A stretch of 14,987 nucleotides of DNA. Source: Ramlibacter sp. GTDB lineage: Bacteria; Pseudomonadota; Gammaproteobacteria; Burkholderiales; Burkholderiaceae_C. Within the stretch, counting starts at the first letter, position 1, and the number at the start of each line of letters is the position of its first letter. The stretch lies in NCBI GenBank assembly GCA_023701085.1, contig JAMPXR010000014.1:1-14987 (forward strand). Direction: 5' to 3'. The notes beneath the pieces were generated by a model. That model was not told the origin of the DNA. It did not search any database and saw only the letters and a program-made list of their open reading frames with translations. Below, piece by piece: positions 1-5,802 of the stretch. A program made the translations under genes and the position numbers.

Positions 1-774
1 CTGACGGCTTCCGGCGAAGTCCTGCTGGAAAAAGCCAGCCAGATCTTCGAATGGCTGCAAACGCTGCCGGAAGAACTCAAGCAGGTCAGCGACGGCGTGG
101 AGCCGCAGTTCACGCTGGTGATCAACAACATCCTGTACGACGCGCAGGCGCTGGCCAACCTGATGCTGAATTTGCACGAGCGCTTCCGGCACACCGCGTT
201 CAAGGTGCGCCGCGCGGTCTACATGGGCGTGTGGGACGAAATGCAGCACCAGGGCGGCCAGGTCGCCATCGGCGCTCCGGGGTTCCACACCATCAACGAT
301 GACTTCGTCTCGCAGCCCCTGGGCGTGGTCAACTGGATCTTCATCGTGTCGCGCGACCACCCGCTGGCCACGGCACCGGCACCGCTGACCAATGAAGTGC
401 TGCGCGCCTACCCGGCCATCAACGTCGAGGACACCTCCCTGCACCTGGGCAAGCGCACCGCCTGGCGGCTGCCGGGCCAGCAGGAGATGCTGGTGCCGGA
501 CCTGCACGCGAAGGTTGCCTGCCACCTGAAGGGGCTGGGTGTCGGCTTCCTGCCGGCACCCATGGTGCGCGACGCGCTGCGCGCGGGCTCGCTGGTGGAG
601 CGCACGGTCACCTCGGGTCGGTCGCCGTCCCCGCTGGCGCTGGTCTGGCGCAAGCAGGGCGCCGGCCAGATCACCGCGCACCTGCGCGCGCTGTTCGATT
701 CCGGCGATGAACTGGCCGGGGCCTTCCGCGCGGCGCTCGACCCGGTGCCGCAGCACTTGCAGGCGGACCGATGA
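1..774 (+). CDS. LysR-family transcriptional regulator, 5'-truncated
   Basis: Frame 1 is open from the first base to the TGA at 772-774, giving 257 residues of a protein whose start lies outside the window. It opens with LTASGEVLLEKA, the wording typical of the helix that follows the winged helix-turn-helix in LysR-type regulators. The DNA-binding domain itself is therefore missing here. The rest (from about residue 30) resembles the two-lobed periplasmic-binding-like effector domain, with segments such as VAIGAPGF and the late KGLGVGFLPAPMV, which matches the usual 'G-G-L-G/I-x-x-L-P' strand-turn of the family. The protein would be a cytoplasmic DNA-binding regulator. Its ligand and targets cannot be told from this sequence, and the next gene (nth) is a DNA repair gene with no obvious regulatory link. 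An internal GTG at 97 is not the start, because homology extends upstream of it. Confidence 0.88.
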   Translation: MTASGEVLLEKASQIFEWLQTLPEELKQVSDGVEPQFTLVINNILYDAQALANLMLNLHERFRHTAFKVRRAVYMGVWDEMQHQGGQVAIGAPGFHTINDDFVSQPLGVVNWIFIVSRDHPLATAPAPLTNEVLRAYPAINVEDTSLHLGKRTAWRLPGQQEMLVPDLHAKVACHLKGLGVGFLPAPMVRDALRAGSLVERTVTSGRSPSPLALVWRKQGAGQITAHLRALFDSGDELAGAFRAALDPVPQHLQADR

Positions 775-779
775 CATGA

Positions 780-805
780 GCCCGCGCTTCGCCCAGCGCG
801 CGGGC
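780..805 (+). other. GC-rich hairpin between the LysR gene and nth
   Basis: Bases 780-787 (GCCCGCGC) are the reverse complement of 798-805 (GCGCGGGC), around a 10-base loop. It lies six bases after the LysR stop codon. No T-tract follows, so it is a weak candidate for an intrinsic terminator. It may only mark the 3' end of the LysR message or reflect GC-rich sequence. Confidence 0.35.
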
Positions 806-808
806 CTC

Positions 809-814
809 TACACT
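809..814 (+). promoter_or_regulatory. Putative -10 element of a leaderless nth promoter
   Basis: TACACT matches the sigma-70 -10 consensus TATAAT at 4 of 6 positions and ends only seven bases before the nth ATG at 822. Transcription would then start at or within a base or two of the start codon, giving a leaderless message. This fits with the lack of any Shine-Dalgarno-like stretch before nth. No convincing -35 hexamer is visible, partly because the region is occupied by the GC-rich hairpin. Confidence 0.4.
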
Positions 815-821
815 GCGCGGC

Positions 822-1472
822 ATGAAACCCGAAGCGATCGAAAGTTTTTTCGCGACGCTGCGCGCGGCCAACCCGACGCCGGCCAGTGAGCTGGAATACA
901 CCACGCCGTTCGAACTGCTGGTCGCCGTGCTGCTCTCGGCGCAGGCCACCGACGCGGGCGTGAACAAGGCGACGCGCCGGCTGTTCCCCGTCGCCAGCAC
1001 GCCCCAGGCGATGCTGGCGCTGGGGCTGGATCGCCTGCAGGATTACATCAAGACCATCGGCCTGTACCGCGGCAAGGCGCGCAACCTGATCGCCACCTGC
1101 CGCATCCTGGTCGACCAGCATGGCGGGGAAGTGCCGCGCACGCGCGAGGGGCTGGAAGCCCTGCCCGGCGTGGGCCGCAAGACCGCGAACGTGGTCATGA
1201 ACGTGGCCTTCGGCGAAGAGACGATGGCGGTGGACACGCACATCTTCCGCGTCTGCAACCGCACCGGGCTGGCGCCGGGCCGCAACCCGCTGGAGGTGGA
1301 GGAGAAATTGATGAAGCGCGTGCCCGCGCAGTACCGCCAGGATGCGCACCACTGGCTGATCCTGCACGGCCGCTATGTGTGCGTCGCGCGCAAGCCCAGG
1401 TGCTGGCAATGCGCGGTGATCCAGTATTGCGATTACCGGCCCAAGACGCCGCCGCCTGCCGCCGGCCGATAA
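822..1472 (+). CDS. nth: Endonuclease III (DNA glycosylase/AP lyase)
   Basis: This 216-residue protein removes oxidised pyrimidines from DNA and nicks the abasic site, the first step of base excision repair. The helix-hairpin-helix is at 114-124 (LPGVGRKTANV) and holds the catalytic lysine K120. The catalytic aspartate is D138 in VDTHIFRV. Four cysteines, C187, C194, C197 and C203, follow the C-x6-C-x2-C-x5-C pattern of the [4Fe-4S] cluster. All these positions equal the E. coli Nth numbering as I recall it, which fixes the ATG at 822 as the start. There is no clear ribosome binding site, and a -10-like TACACT sits just upstream, so the message may be leaderless. The last ten codons and the TAA (1470-1472) lie inside the first copy of a 62-bp tandem repeat. 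The tail after the cluster (PKTPPPAAGR) is short and Pro/Ala-rich. Confidence 0.97.
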   Translation: MKPEAIESFFATLRAANPTPASELEYTTPFELLVAVLLSAQATDAGVNKATRRLFPVASTPQAMLALGLDRLQDYIKTIGLYRGKARNLIATCRILVDQHGGEVPRTREGLEALPGVGRKTANVVMNVAFGEETMAVDTHIFRVCNRTGLAPGRNPLEVEEKLMKRVPAQYRQDAHHWLILHGRYVCVARKPRCWQCAVIQYCDYRPKTPPPAAGR

Positions 1473-1474
1473 GA

Positions 1475-1497
1475 AAATTGGAGTCTGACCCCAATTT
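1475..1497. terminator. Hairpin 1 of the tandem repeat, possible bidirectional terminator
   Basis: AAATTGG (1475-1481) pairs with CCAATTT (1491-1497). Inside, GTC (1483-1485) and GAC (1487-1489) continue the dyad, with one A/C mismatch at 1482/1490 and T1486 at the centre. It starts three bases after the nth stop. On the minus strand the hairpin is followed by a short T-run (TTTTCTTA), and on the plus strand its 3' arm ends in TTT. It could therefore stop transcription from both convergent genes, but the T-tracts are short. Confidence 0.5.
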
Positions 1498-1536
1498 GGG
1501 TTACAAGACGCCACCGCCTGCCGCCGGCCGATAAGA

Positions 1537-1559
1537 AAATTGGAGTCTGACCCCAATTT
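1537..1559. terminator. Hairpin 2 of the tandem repeat, possible bidirectional terminator
   Basis: This is the second copy of the same near-palindrome, exactly 62 bases after hairpin 1 and identical to it. It is the first hairpin reached by transcription from the minus-strand phosphatase gene, four bases past its stop. The minus-strand reading gives a stem followed by TTTTC, a modest intrinsic-terminator shape. Confidence 0.5.
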
Positions 1560-1562
1560 GGG

Positions 1563-3218
1563 TTAGGGCGCGGGCAAGGGCAGGGGCCGCCCTTCGCTGG
1601 CGGCCGGTGCGGGAACGCGCAGCAGGCGCGACAGCGTGGGCGCGATGTCGGCGACTTCGACGCGCGCGTCGACTCGCCCCGCCCTCACCCACTTGGGCCC
1701 CCACAGCATGATGGGCACATGCGTGTCGTAGCGGTGCGGCGAGCCGTGCGTGGCGGCGTAGCCGCTCGAGGACGCCGCCATCCACAGCGGCTTGTACACG
1801 AACTGCACGTCGCCCGAGATCTGCTGGTGCCAGCTCCTGCGCATCGCCTCGAAGAAGGGCGCGCCGGCCCGGCTGCCCGATTCCAGCTCGCGCCGCGTGT
1901 AGGCTGCCGCGACGGCAGGCTCGGCCAGCAGCGAGGCGCGCGCGGCCAGTGCGATGGCATCGAAGTCCAGGCCCTTTTGCGCGATGAGCTTGCGGTCCAG
2001 CACCAGCGCCGTGGAGGCCGAGATGAAGGGGACCAGCTTGGCTTCGCCGAAGGCGCGCTGCAGGTCGGCATTGACCCGGGTGAGCATCTGGCCGGACGAC
2101 AGCCTGCCGCCCGCTTGCCCCTGGGCCTGGCTGTGTTCGGGCGCCGGCATGAACCCGTGGTCGGCGGTGAGCAGCGCGAGGTAATTGTCGCGGCCGACGG
2201 CCGTATCCAGGTCGCGGAAGAACACCTCGAACTGGCGGTCCAGCTGCAGCAGGTGGTCGTGCGACAGGCGCGATTCGGCACTCCACCGGTGGTTCACGTA
2301 ATCGTGGCCCGAAAGACTCACGACCAGGATGTCGGGCGCATCGTCGCGGCCCAGCTGCTCGCCCGCGATCGCCGCCCGCGCGAATTCCAGCGCCAGGATG
2401 TCGGCGAACGGGCTGGCCAGCAGCGCGCCATAGTAGGCGGGGCCCGGCGCATCGTCGGCCGCGACGCCCATCATCATCGGCAGCTTGCCGCCGCGCGGGC
2501 CGAACCAGGGCTGGTTGTCCGGAATGGAGCGCGCGTACGCCGCCTCGGGCAGCAGCGGCTTCCATTCCGTCTTGAAGTAGCGGTCGGCCGTCTTGCGGGC
2601 GTGGAACGCGGTGACCCAGGCCGGATGCTCCTTCATGTAGTGGGTGCTCGAGGCGAACTGCCCGCTCTCGCCCATGTACATGTAGGCGACGCCGCTCCTG
2701 CCGGCCGGCAGGATGGCGCCGCGGTCCTTGCCGGAGATGGCGATCACCCTGGAGCGCGGCTCGATGCGGCGCAGCACGTCGCCCACCGTTTCCGCCTTCA
2801 GGTTGCGCGGGCTGGTGCCGTCCAGCGGCCGGGTCTTGTGGCCGATGTAGCTGGCGGCGGTGTCGCCGGTGTTGTAGACAGGGTCGCCCGTGTTCACATC
2901 GCGCCACTCGTTGTGGATGATGCCGGTGCGGTGGGGATAGGCGCCCGTGAGCATGGAGGCATGGCCCGGAGCCGTGGCGGTCACGGCATGGCCGTAGTGC
3001 GCCTCGGCGAACCAGGCGCCGCGATCCAGGAAGCGCGCGAGGCCGTCGGGCGCGAGTTGGTCGCGATAGGCCAGCACCTGGCGCTGCGGCAGCCCGTCCA
3101 CCACCATGAAGACGACGAGCCGGGGCCTGTCCTGTCCTGCCGGCATGCCGGTGCAGCCGGCCAGCAGCAGCGAAACGAGCGCGGCGAAAAGAACAGAGAT
3201 GGGGCGCGCGCTTCTCAT
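1563..3218 (-). CDS. PafA-like alkaline phosphatase, predicted lipoprotein
   Basis: The 551-residue product belongs to the alkaline phosphatase superfamily and should hydrolyse phosphate monoesters outside the cytoplasm. A lipoprotein signal (hydrophobic 7-20, lipobox LAGC with C22) fixes the ATG at 3218; an in-frame start at 3275 would bury the signal. Landmarks parallel PafA numbering as I recall it: D41 (metal), T82 in TAPGH (nucleophile), N103 in HNEW, K164 and R166 in GKDRGAIL, D306 and H310 in SGHDYVNH, D353 and H354 in TADHG, and a late DTHVP motif. The K-x-R pair is the feature that separates PafA-type monoesterases from nucleotide pyrophosphatase/phosphodiesterase relatives. It is the last gene of a three-gene operon, 16 bases after the methyltransferase, with AAGGGG upstream as a ribosome binding site. 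No Pho box was recognised. Its TAA stop is supplied by the tandem repeat at 1442-1565. Confidence 0.9.
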   Translation of the reverse strand: MRSARPISVLFAALVSLLLAGCTGMPAGQDRPRLVVFMVVDGLPQRQVLAYRDQLAPDGLARFLDRGAWFAEAHYGHAVTATAPGHASMLTGAYPHRTGIIHNEWRDVNTGDPVYNTGDTAASYIGHKTRPLDGTSPRNLKAETVGDVLRRIEPRSRVIAISGKDRGAILPAGRSGVAYMYMGESGQFASSTHYMKEHPAWVTAFHARKTADRYFKTEWKPLLPEAAYARSIPDNQPWFGPRGGKLPMMMGVAADDAPGPAYYGALLASPFADILALEFARAAIAGEQLGRDDAPDILVVSLSGHDYVNHRWSAESRLSHDHLLQLDRQFEVFFRDLDTAVGRDNYLALLTADHGFMPAPEHSQAQGQAGGRLSSGQMLTRVNADLQRAFGEAKLVPFISASTALVLDRKLIAQKGLDFDAIALAARASLLAEPAVAAAYTRRELESGSRAGAPFFEAMRRSWHQQISGDVQFVYKPLWMAASSSGYAATHGSPHRYDTHVPIMLWGPKWVRAGRVDARVEVADIAPTLSRLLRVPAPAASEGRPLPLPAP

Positions 3219-3234
3219 GGAGGGTGAGCCCCCT

Positions 3235-3882
3235 TCAGTCGGGCAGGTACACGCCGCGGGCGAGGTAGATGGCACCCAGCAGCATTTCGCGCACCTCGAC
3301 GTCGGCCAGCCGCCGGGCCAGCTTGTCCCAGGGCTGCCCCATGCCGTCCAGCGAGGTGACGGAATACAGCGCGGCCATCAGCACGAACACATTGGCCGGC
3401 CAGACCCAGGACGGCGCCCACTGCAGGCCGCAGGCGACGACGCGGGCGCCGCGCTTGAGGTGCGCCAGCACATTGCCGATGGCCGCCCTCTCGCGCAGCA
3501 CGTCGTGCGTGAAATGGAACAGCGCGGCGTCCGCCAGCCCCTGCACTTGCGCCTTCGCCGCGGGCGCGCAGACCAGCTCGACGTTGCGCCAGCGGTTCTC
3601 CCGCACCCGGGCCTGCGCTTTGGCGATCATCTCCGGGCATTGCTCGATGCCGACGATGCGGCCGCCCTTGCCGATGCGGTCGTGCAGCCGCTCGAAGCTC
3701 AGTCCCGTGCCGCAGCCCACATCGAGCACCGTGTCGCCGCGCCGCAGGTCCAGGCTGGCGATCGCCTCGCCGCGGATGGGCTCGAAGATCGCGAGCTCGC
3801 GGTCGTAGAGCGGGGCGCGCCGCCGGTACTGGGCCAGCGCGGCGGCGCGGTCCGGCGCCCGGCGCGTTGCGGGGAACTGCAT
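3235..3882 (-). CDS. Class I SAM-dependent methyltransferase, substrate unknown
   Basis: This 215-residue protein has the S-adenosylmethionine-binding fold. Motif I is VLDVGCGTG at 52-60, the acidic end of strand 2 is E80 in IVGIE, and FHFTHDVLR at 122-130 fills the place of motif IV. The N-terminal stretch ALAQYRRRAPLYD (15-27) resembles the Y-D entry of UbiE-like enzymes. A hydrophobic, tryptophan-rich stretch (about 154-176, from QWAPSWVW to ALYSV) may form a substrate pocket or membrane contact. The substrate cannot be named; a lipid or small molecule is as likely as anything else. The ATG at 3882 lies 16 bases after the universal stress protein gene and the TGA lies 16 bases before the phosphatase gene, so the three are probably co-transcribed. 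AGG sits about ten bases before the start. Confidence 0.82.
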   Translation of the reverse strand: MQFPATRRAPDRAAALAQYRRRAPLYDRELAIFEPIRGEAIASLDLRRGDTVLDVGCGTGLSFERLHDRIGKGGRIVGIEQCPEMIAKAQARVRENRWRNVELVCAPAAKAQVQGLADAALFHFTHDVLRERAAIGNVLAHLKRGARVVACGLQWAPSWVWPANVFVLMAALYSVTSLDGMGQPWDKLARRLADVEVREMLLGAIYLARGVYLPD

Positions 3883-3898
3883 GAAGAACCTCGAGGGA

Positions 3899-4336
3899 TC
3901 AGTGCGTGATGACCACCAGCACGCTGCAGGGCGCGTGCTCGATCAGCGCACCGGAGATCGAGCCGCGCCACCAGCGCGCCGCCCAGCTGTCCAGGTGCTT
4001 GTGCCCCACGACGATGAGGTTGGCCTCGACCTTCTTCGCGTAGCGGGTGATCTCGTCCACCGCCTCGCCGACCAGCACCTCGCCACGGGCCGTATAGCCG
4101 ACCTCCGCGAGGCGGCGCAGGCCGTCGTCCAGCACCGCCCGGTGCTTCTTCTTCTCGCGCTCCTCCAGCTCCATGTCGTAGACACCGCCTTCCAGGCCGA
4201 CGAAGCTCATGGCCGACGGCATCACCGCGACCAGCAAGACCTCGGATTGGCTCCAGTGCGCCAGGTCCTGGCAGTCCAGCAGTGCTTTCTGGCCGGCGTC
4301 GGAGCCGTCATAGGCCAGCAGGATCCTCTTGTACAT
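3899..4336 (-). CDS. Universal stress protein (UspA family)
   Basis: The 145-residue single-domain protein begins MYKRILLAYDGS, the classic first strand of the Usp fold, with conserved D10. The C-terminal part has VVGHKHLDSWAARWW and GSIS (about 109-128), corresponding to the ATP-binding G-x2-G-x9-G-S/T motif. The second glycine is replaced by histidine (G111-H-K-H114), so nucleotide binding may be altered. The middle (54-68) is a highly charged helix. The start at 4336 is preferred over an upstream in-frame codon at 4375 because GGGAGAG stands just before it, the family starts there, and 4375 falls within the promoter candidate. Such proteins are cytoplasmic and act in stress survival; the specific role here is unknown. 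It leads the operon with the methyltransferase and phosphatase genes. Confidence 0.93.
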   Translation of the reverse strand: MYKRILLAYDGSDAGQKALLDCQDLAHWSQSEVLLVAVMPSAMSFVGLEGGVYDMELEEREKKKHRAVLDDGLRRLAEVGYTARGEVLVGEAVDEITRYAKKVEANLIVVGHKHLDSWAARWWRGSISGALIEHAPCSVLVVITH

Positions 4337-4339
4337 ACG

Positions 4340-4346
4340 CTCTCCC
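4340..4346 (-). promoter_or_regulatory. Ribosome binding site deciding the universal stress protein start
   Basis: The minus strand reads GGGAGAG followed by CGT and then ATG (4336). Its GGAG core lies five bases before the start codon. It supports the shorter start and argues against the in-frame codon at 4375. Confidence 0.7.
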
Positions 4347-4374
4347 AGTTGCGGCAACCATGCGATCCGATGCA

Positions 4375-4403
4375 AGCATAGACCGGCGCAAGCCCGTTCA
4401 CAA
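4375..4403 (-). promoter_or_regulatory. Sigma-70-like promoter for the stress protein operon
   Basis: On the minus strand, TTGTGA (4398-4403) and TATGCT (4375-4380) are separated by exactly 17 bases. Each hexamer matches consensus at 4 of 6 positions. The predicted start of transcription is near 4368, giving a leader of about 30 bases that contains the GGGAGAG ribosome binding site. It lies in the only sizeable gap (4337-4423) between the cobalamin operon and the stress protein gene. Confidence 0.55.
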
Positions 4404-4410
4404 CCCGCAT

Positions 4411-4420
4411 TTCCCGGGAA
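4411..4420. other. Perfect 10-bp palindrome upstream of the stress protein promoter
   Basis: TTCCCGGGAA is perfectly self-complementary. It lies between the cobC stop (4424) and the -35 candidate (4398-4403). It could be an operator or part of a weak hairpin ending the cobalamin message, or chance. There is no T-tract. Confidence 0.25.
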
Positions 4421-4423
4421 GGC

Positions 4424-4975
4424 TCAAGCCGCGACCTCGAAAAGGTGCCACTCGCCCCAAGCCAGGCTCTGACGCGGCCAGCGGGAGGCCGACGCGGTCC
4501 TGACCCCCTCCAGGCATAGCAGCATCGCCTTGAACACGCCGCCATGGGCGATCCAGGCCTGGTCGGCCCCGGCCGCGCGCGATTCGTCCAACAGTTGGCC
4601 CACCCGCGCCATGAATTGTGCGGTCGACTCCCCGGTGCCGCCCGCGCGATAGTGGGTGAAGTCGGCGGCCCAGGCGTCGAGTTCGCCCCGCGCCAGACCC
4701 TTCCACAGGCGCCCCTCCCAATCGCCGAAGTCCATCTCGGCCAGCCGCGGTTCGGTGCGCGCCGCCAGATCGGGCCGCAGCGCGGCCAGCCCCCGCGCCA
4801 ACTGCCCGCAGCGCCCGCGCGGCGAACTGAGCACCTCCACGCAAGCCGGCAGCACCTCGGCCAGGCGCTGCGCGGCCGACTGCGTTTGCGCCGCGTCGGC
4901 CTCGACCTCGAGCCTTCCATAACAGAGGCCGTTTTCGACCAAGGGGCGGGCATGGCGGGCCAGCCAGATGCGCAT
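4424..4975 (-). CDS. cobC: Alpha-ribazole-5'-phosphate phosphatase-like histidine phosphatase
   Basis: The 183-residue cytoplasmic enzyme belongs to the histidine phosphatase superfamily and by context removes the phosphate from alpha-ribazole phosphate or adenosylcobalamin phosphate, late in cobalamin assembly. The phosphohistidine is H8 in WLARHARP; the usual R-H-G has become R-H-A. LSSPRGRC (49-56) supplies the second arginine motif, EMDFGDWEG (80-88) carries the acidic residues, and AHGG (143-146) holds the second catalytic histidine. CYGRLEVEAD (18-27) is the segment I associate with the CobC branch. The ATG at 4975 follows the cobS TGA by one base, so translation is probably coupled; no strong ribosome binding site is seen. 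It is the last gene of the cobalamin operon. The symbol follows Salmonella usage. Confidence 0.88.
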   Translation of the reverse strand: MRIWLARHARPLVENGLCYGRLEVEADAAQTQSAAQRLAEVLPACVEVLSSPRGRCGQLARGLAALRPDLAARTEPRLAEMDFGDWEGRLWKGLARGELDAWAADFTHYRAGGTGESTAQFMARVGQLLDESRAAGADQAWIAHGGVFKAMLLCLEGVRTASASRWPRQSLAWGEWHLFEVAA

Positions 4976-4976
4976 G

Positions 4977-5795
4977 TCAGTGTTCCAGCGCGATCGCCGC
5001 GCCCAGGTAGAAGGCGATCTCGCACAGTTGCTGCGCCGCGCCCAGCGTATCGCCGGTGAAGCCCTGCAGGCGGCGCGCCAGCACACGTCGAAACCACAGC
5101 AGCATGGCGGCGGCAAAGGCCAGGCCCGCGAGCGAGACCCACGCGGAGGACAGGTGCGCGGCCCCCGCCAGGCCGAGCGCGCACCAGCCCAGCCCGACGC
5201 CCAACCCGGCTCGTTCCATGCTGCCGGCGACCGGCAGCGACTTCGAGGTGGCGGCGCTGCCGACGTTGGGCAAAGTGGCGACGATGGCGAGCACCAGCGC
5301 GCGCGAGCTGACGTGGGCCCCCAGCAGCGCCGCCGCCGCCGCGGTCCAACCCGCGACACTGCCGATGAGGGCCAGCAGTGAAATCTTCGCGAGCAGCGCC
5401 ACCATCAGCGCCAGCGCGCCAAAGGCGCCGATGCGCGAATCCTTCATGATCTCCAGCGCGCGCTCGCGCCCGTGGCCGCCGCCCAGCCCGTCGGCCGTGT
5501 CGGCCAGGCCGTCCTCGTGCAGCGCGCCGGTCAACAGCAGGGTCGCTGCCGTGGACAGGACGGCGGCGGCCAGGGGCGTGTAGCCCGAGCGTGGCAGCAG
5601 CCAGTACGCGAGCCCGTAGCAGGCCATGGCCACCCCCGCCACCAGCAGGCCCACACCGGGGAAATGGGCCAGGCTCGCGCGCTGCAAGCCCGCATCGAAC
5701 CCGATCCAGCGCGCCAGCGCGGGCGGCAGCGGCACGCGGGTGAAATACTGCAGGGCCAGCAGCAGGCTGCGCAGCGAGTGGCCCAGGGCGTTCAT
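4977..5795 (-). CDS. cobS: Adenosylcobinamide-GDP ribazoletransferase (cobalamin synthase)
   Basis: This 272-residue integral membrane protein joins adenosylcobinamide-GDP to alpha-ribazole (or its phosphate), closing the nucleotide loop of cobalamin. The family signature is clear: HEDGLADTADGLGGG at 93-107, with the Mg-binding aspartates, followed by RALEIMKDSRIGAFG at 112-126. Several hydrophobic segments follow (about 128-160, 205-240), as expected for the inner-membrane enzyme. The start MNALGHSLRSLLLALQYFTR at 5795 matches the family's short N-terminus; an in-frame ATG at 5825 adds ten unlikely residues and would overlap cobT. Spacing to the cobT stop is seven bases, and cobC starts one base after this gene ends. 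Confidence 0.96.
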   Translation of the reverse strand: MNALGHSLRSLLLALQYFTRVPLPPALARWIGFDAGLQRASLAHFPGVGLLVAGVAMACYGLAYWLLPRSGYTPLAAAVLSTAATLLLTGALHEDGLADTADGLGGGHGRERALEIMKDSRIGAFGALALMVALLAKISLLALIGSVAGWTAAAAALLGAHVSSRALVLAIVATLPNVGSAATSKSLPVAGSMERAGLGVGLGWCALGLAGAAHLSSAWVSLAGLAFAAAMLLWFRRVLARRLQGFTGDTLGAAQQLCEIAFYLGAAIALEH

Positions 5796-5802
5796 GCGAC
5801 GC

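Larger units (their letters stand above)
1442..1565. repeat. 62-bp tandem duplication between nth and the convergent phosphatase gene
   Basis: Two head-to-tail copies, 1442-1503 and 1504-1565, differ by one base (G at 1451, A at 1513). Each unit contains the last codons and TAA stop of nth, a 23-base near-palindrome, and a trailing GGGTTA. Only the first copy serves as the coding end of nth. In the second copy the same codons are a non-coding relic. The final TTA of copy 2 (1563-1565) is the TAA stop of the minus-strand phosphatase gene. The single mismatch suggests a recent duplication. The palindromic core resembles short dispersed hairpins containing GGGGTCAGAC that I recall from other beta-proteobacterial genomes, but that link is from memory and not shown here. 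Confidence 0.95.

Noticed and set aside
780..805. Intrinsic terminator after the LysR-type gene
   Set aside because: The stem is good but no T-run follows, so it is listed only as a hairpin of uncertain role.
408..1556. A 382-codon minus-strand frame opposite the LysR gene and nth, beginning inside the tandem repeat
   Set aside because: It has no recognisable domain. Both plus-strand genes it opposes are well supported, and its start lies in the repeat hairpin.
1442..1565. Start of a CRISPR-like array
   Set aside because: There are only two directly adjacent copies with no spacers, and the unit includes the coding end of nth.
1719..3227. A 502-codon plus-strand open frame opposite the phosphatase gene
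   Set aside because: Its composition is typical of a GC-rich shadow frame, it has no motif, and the opposite strand carries a full set of catalytic residues.
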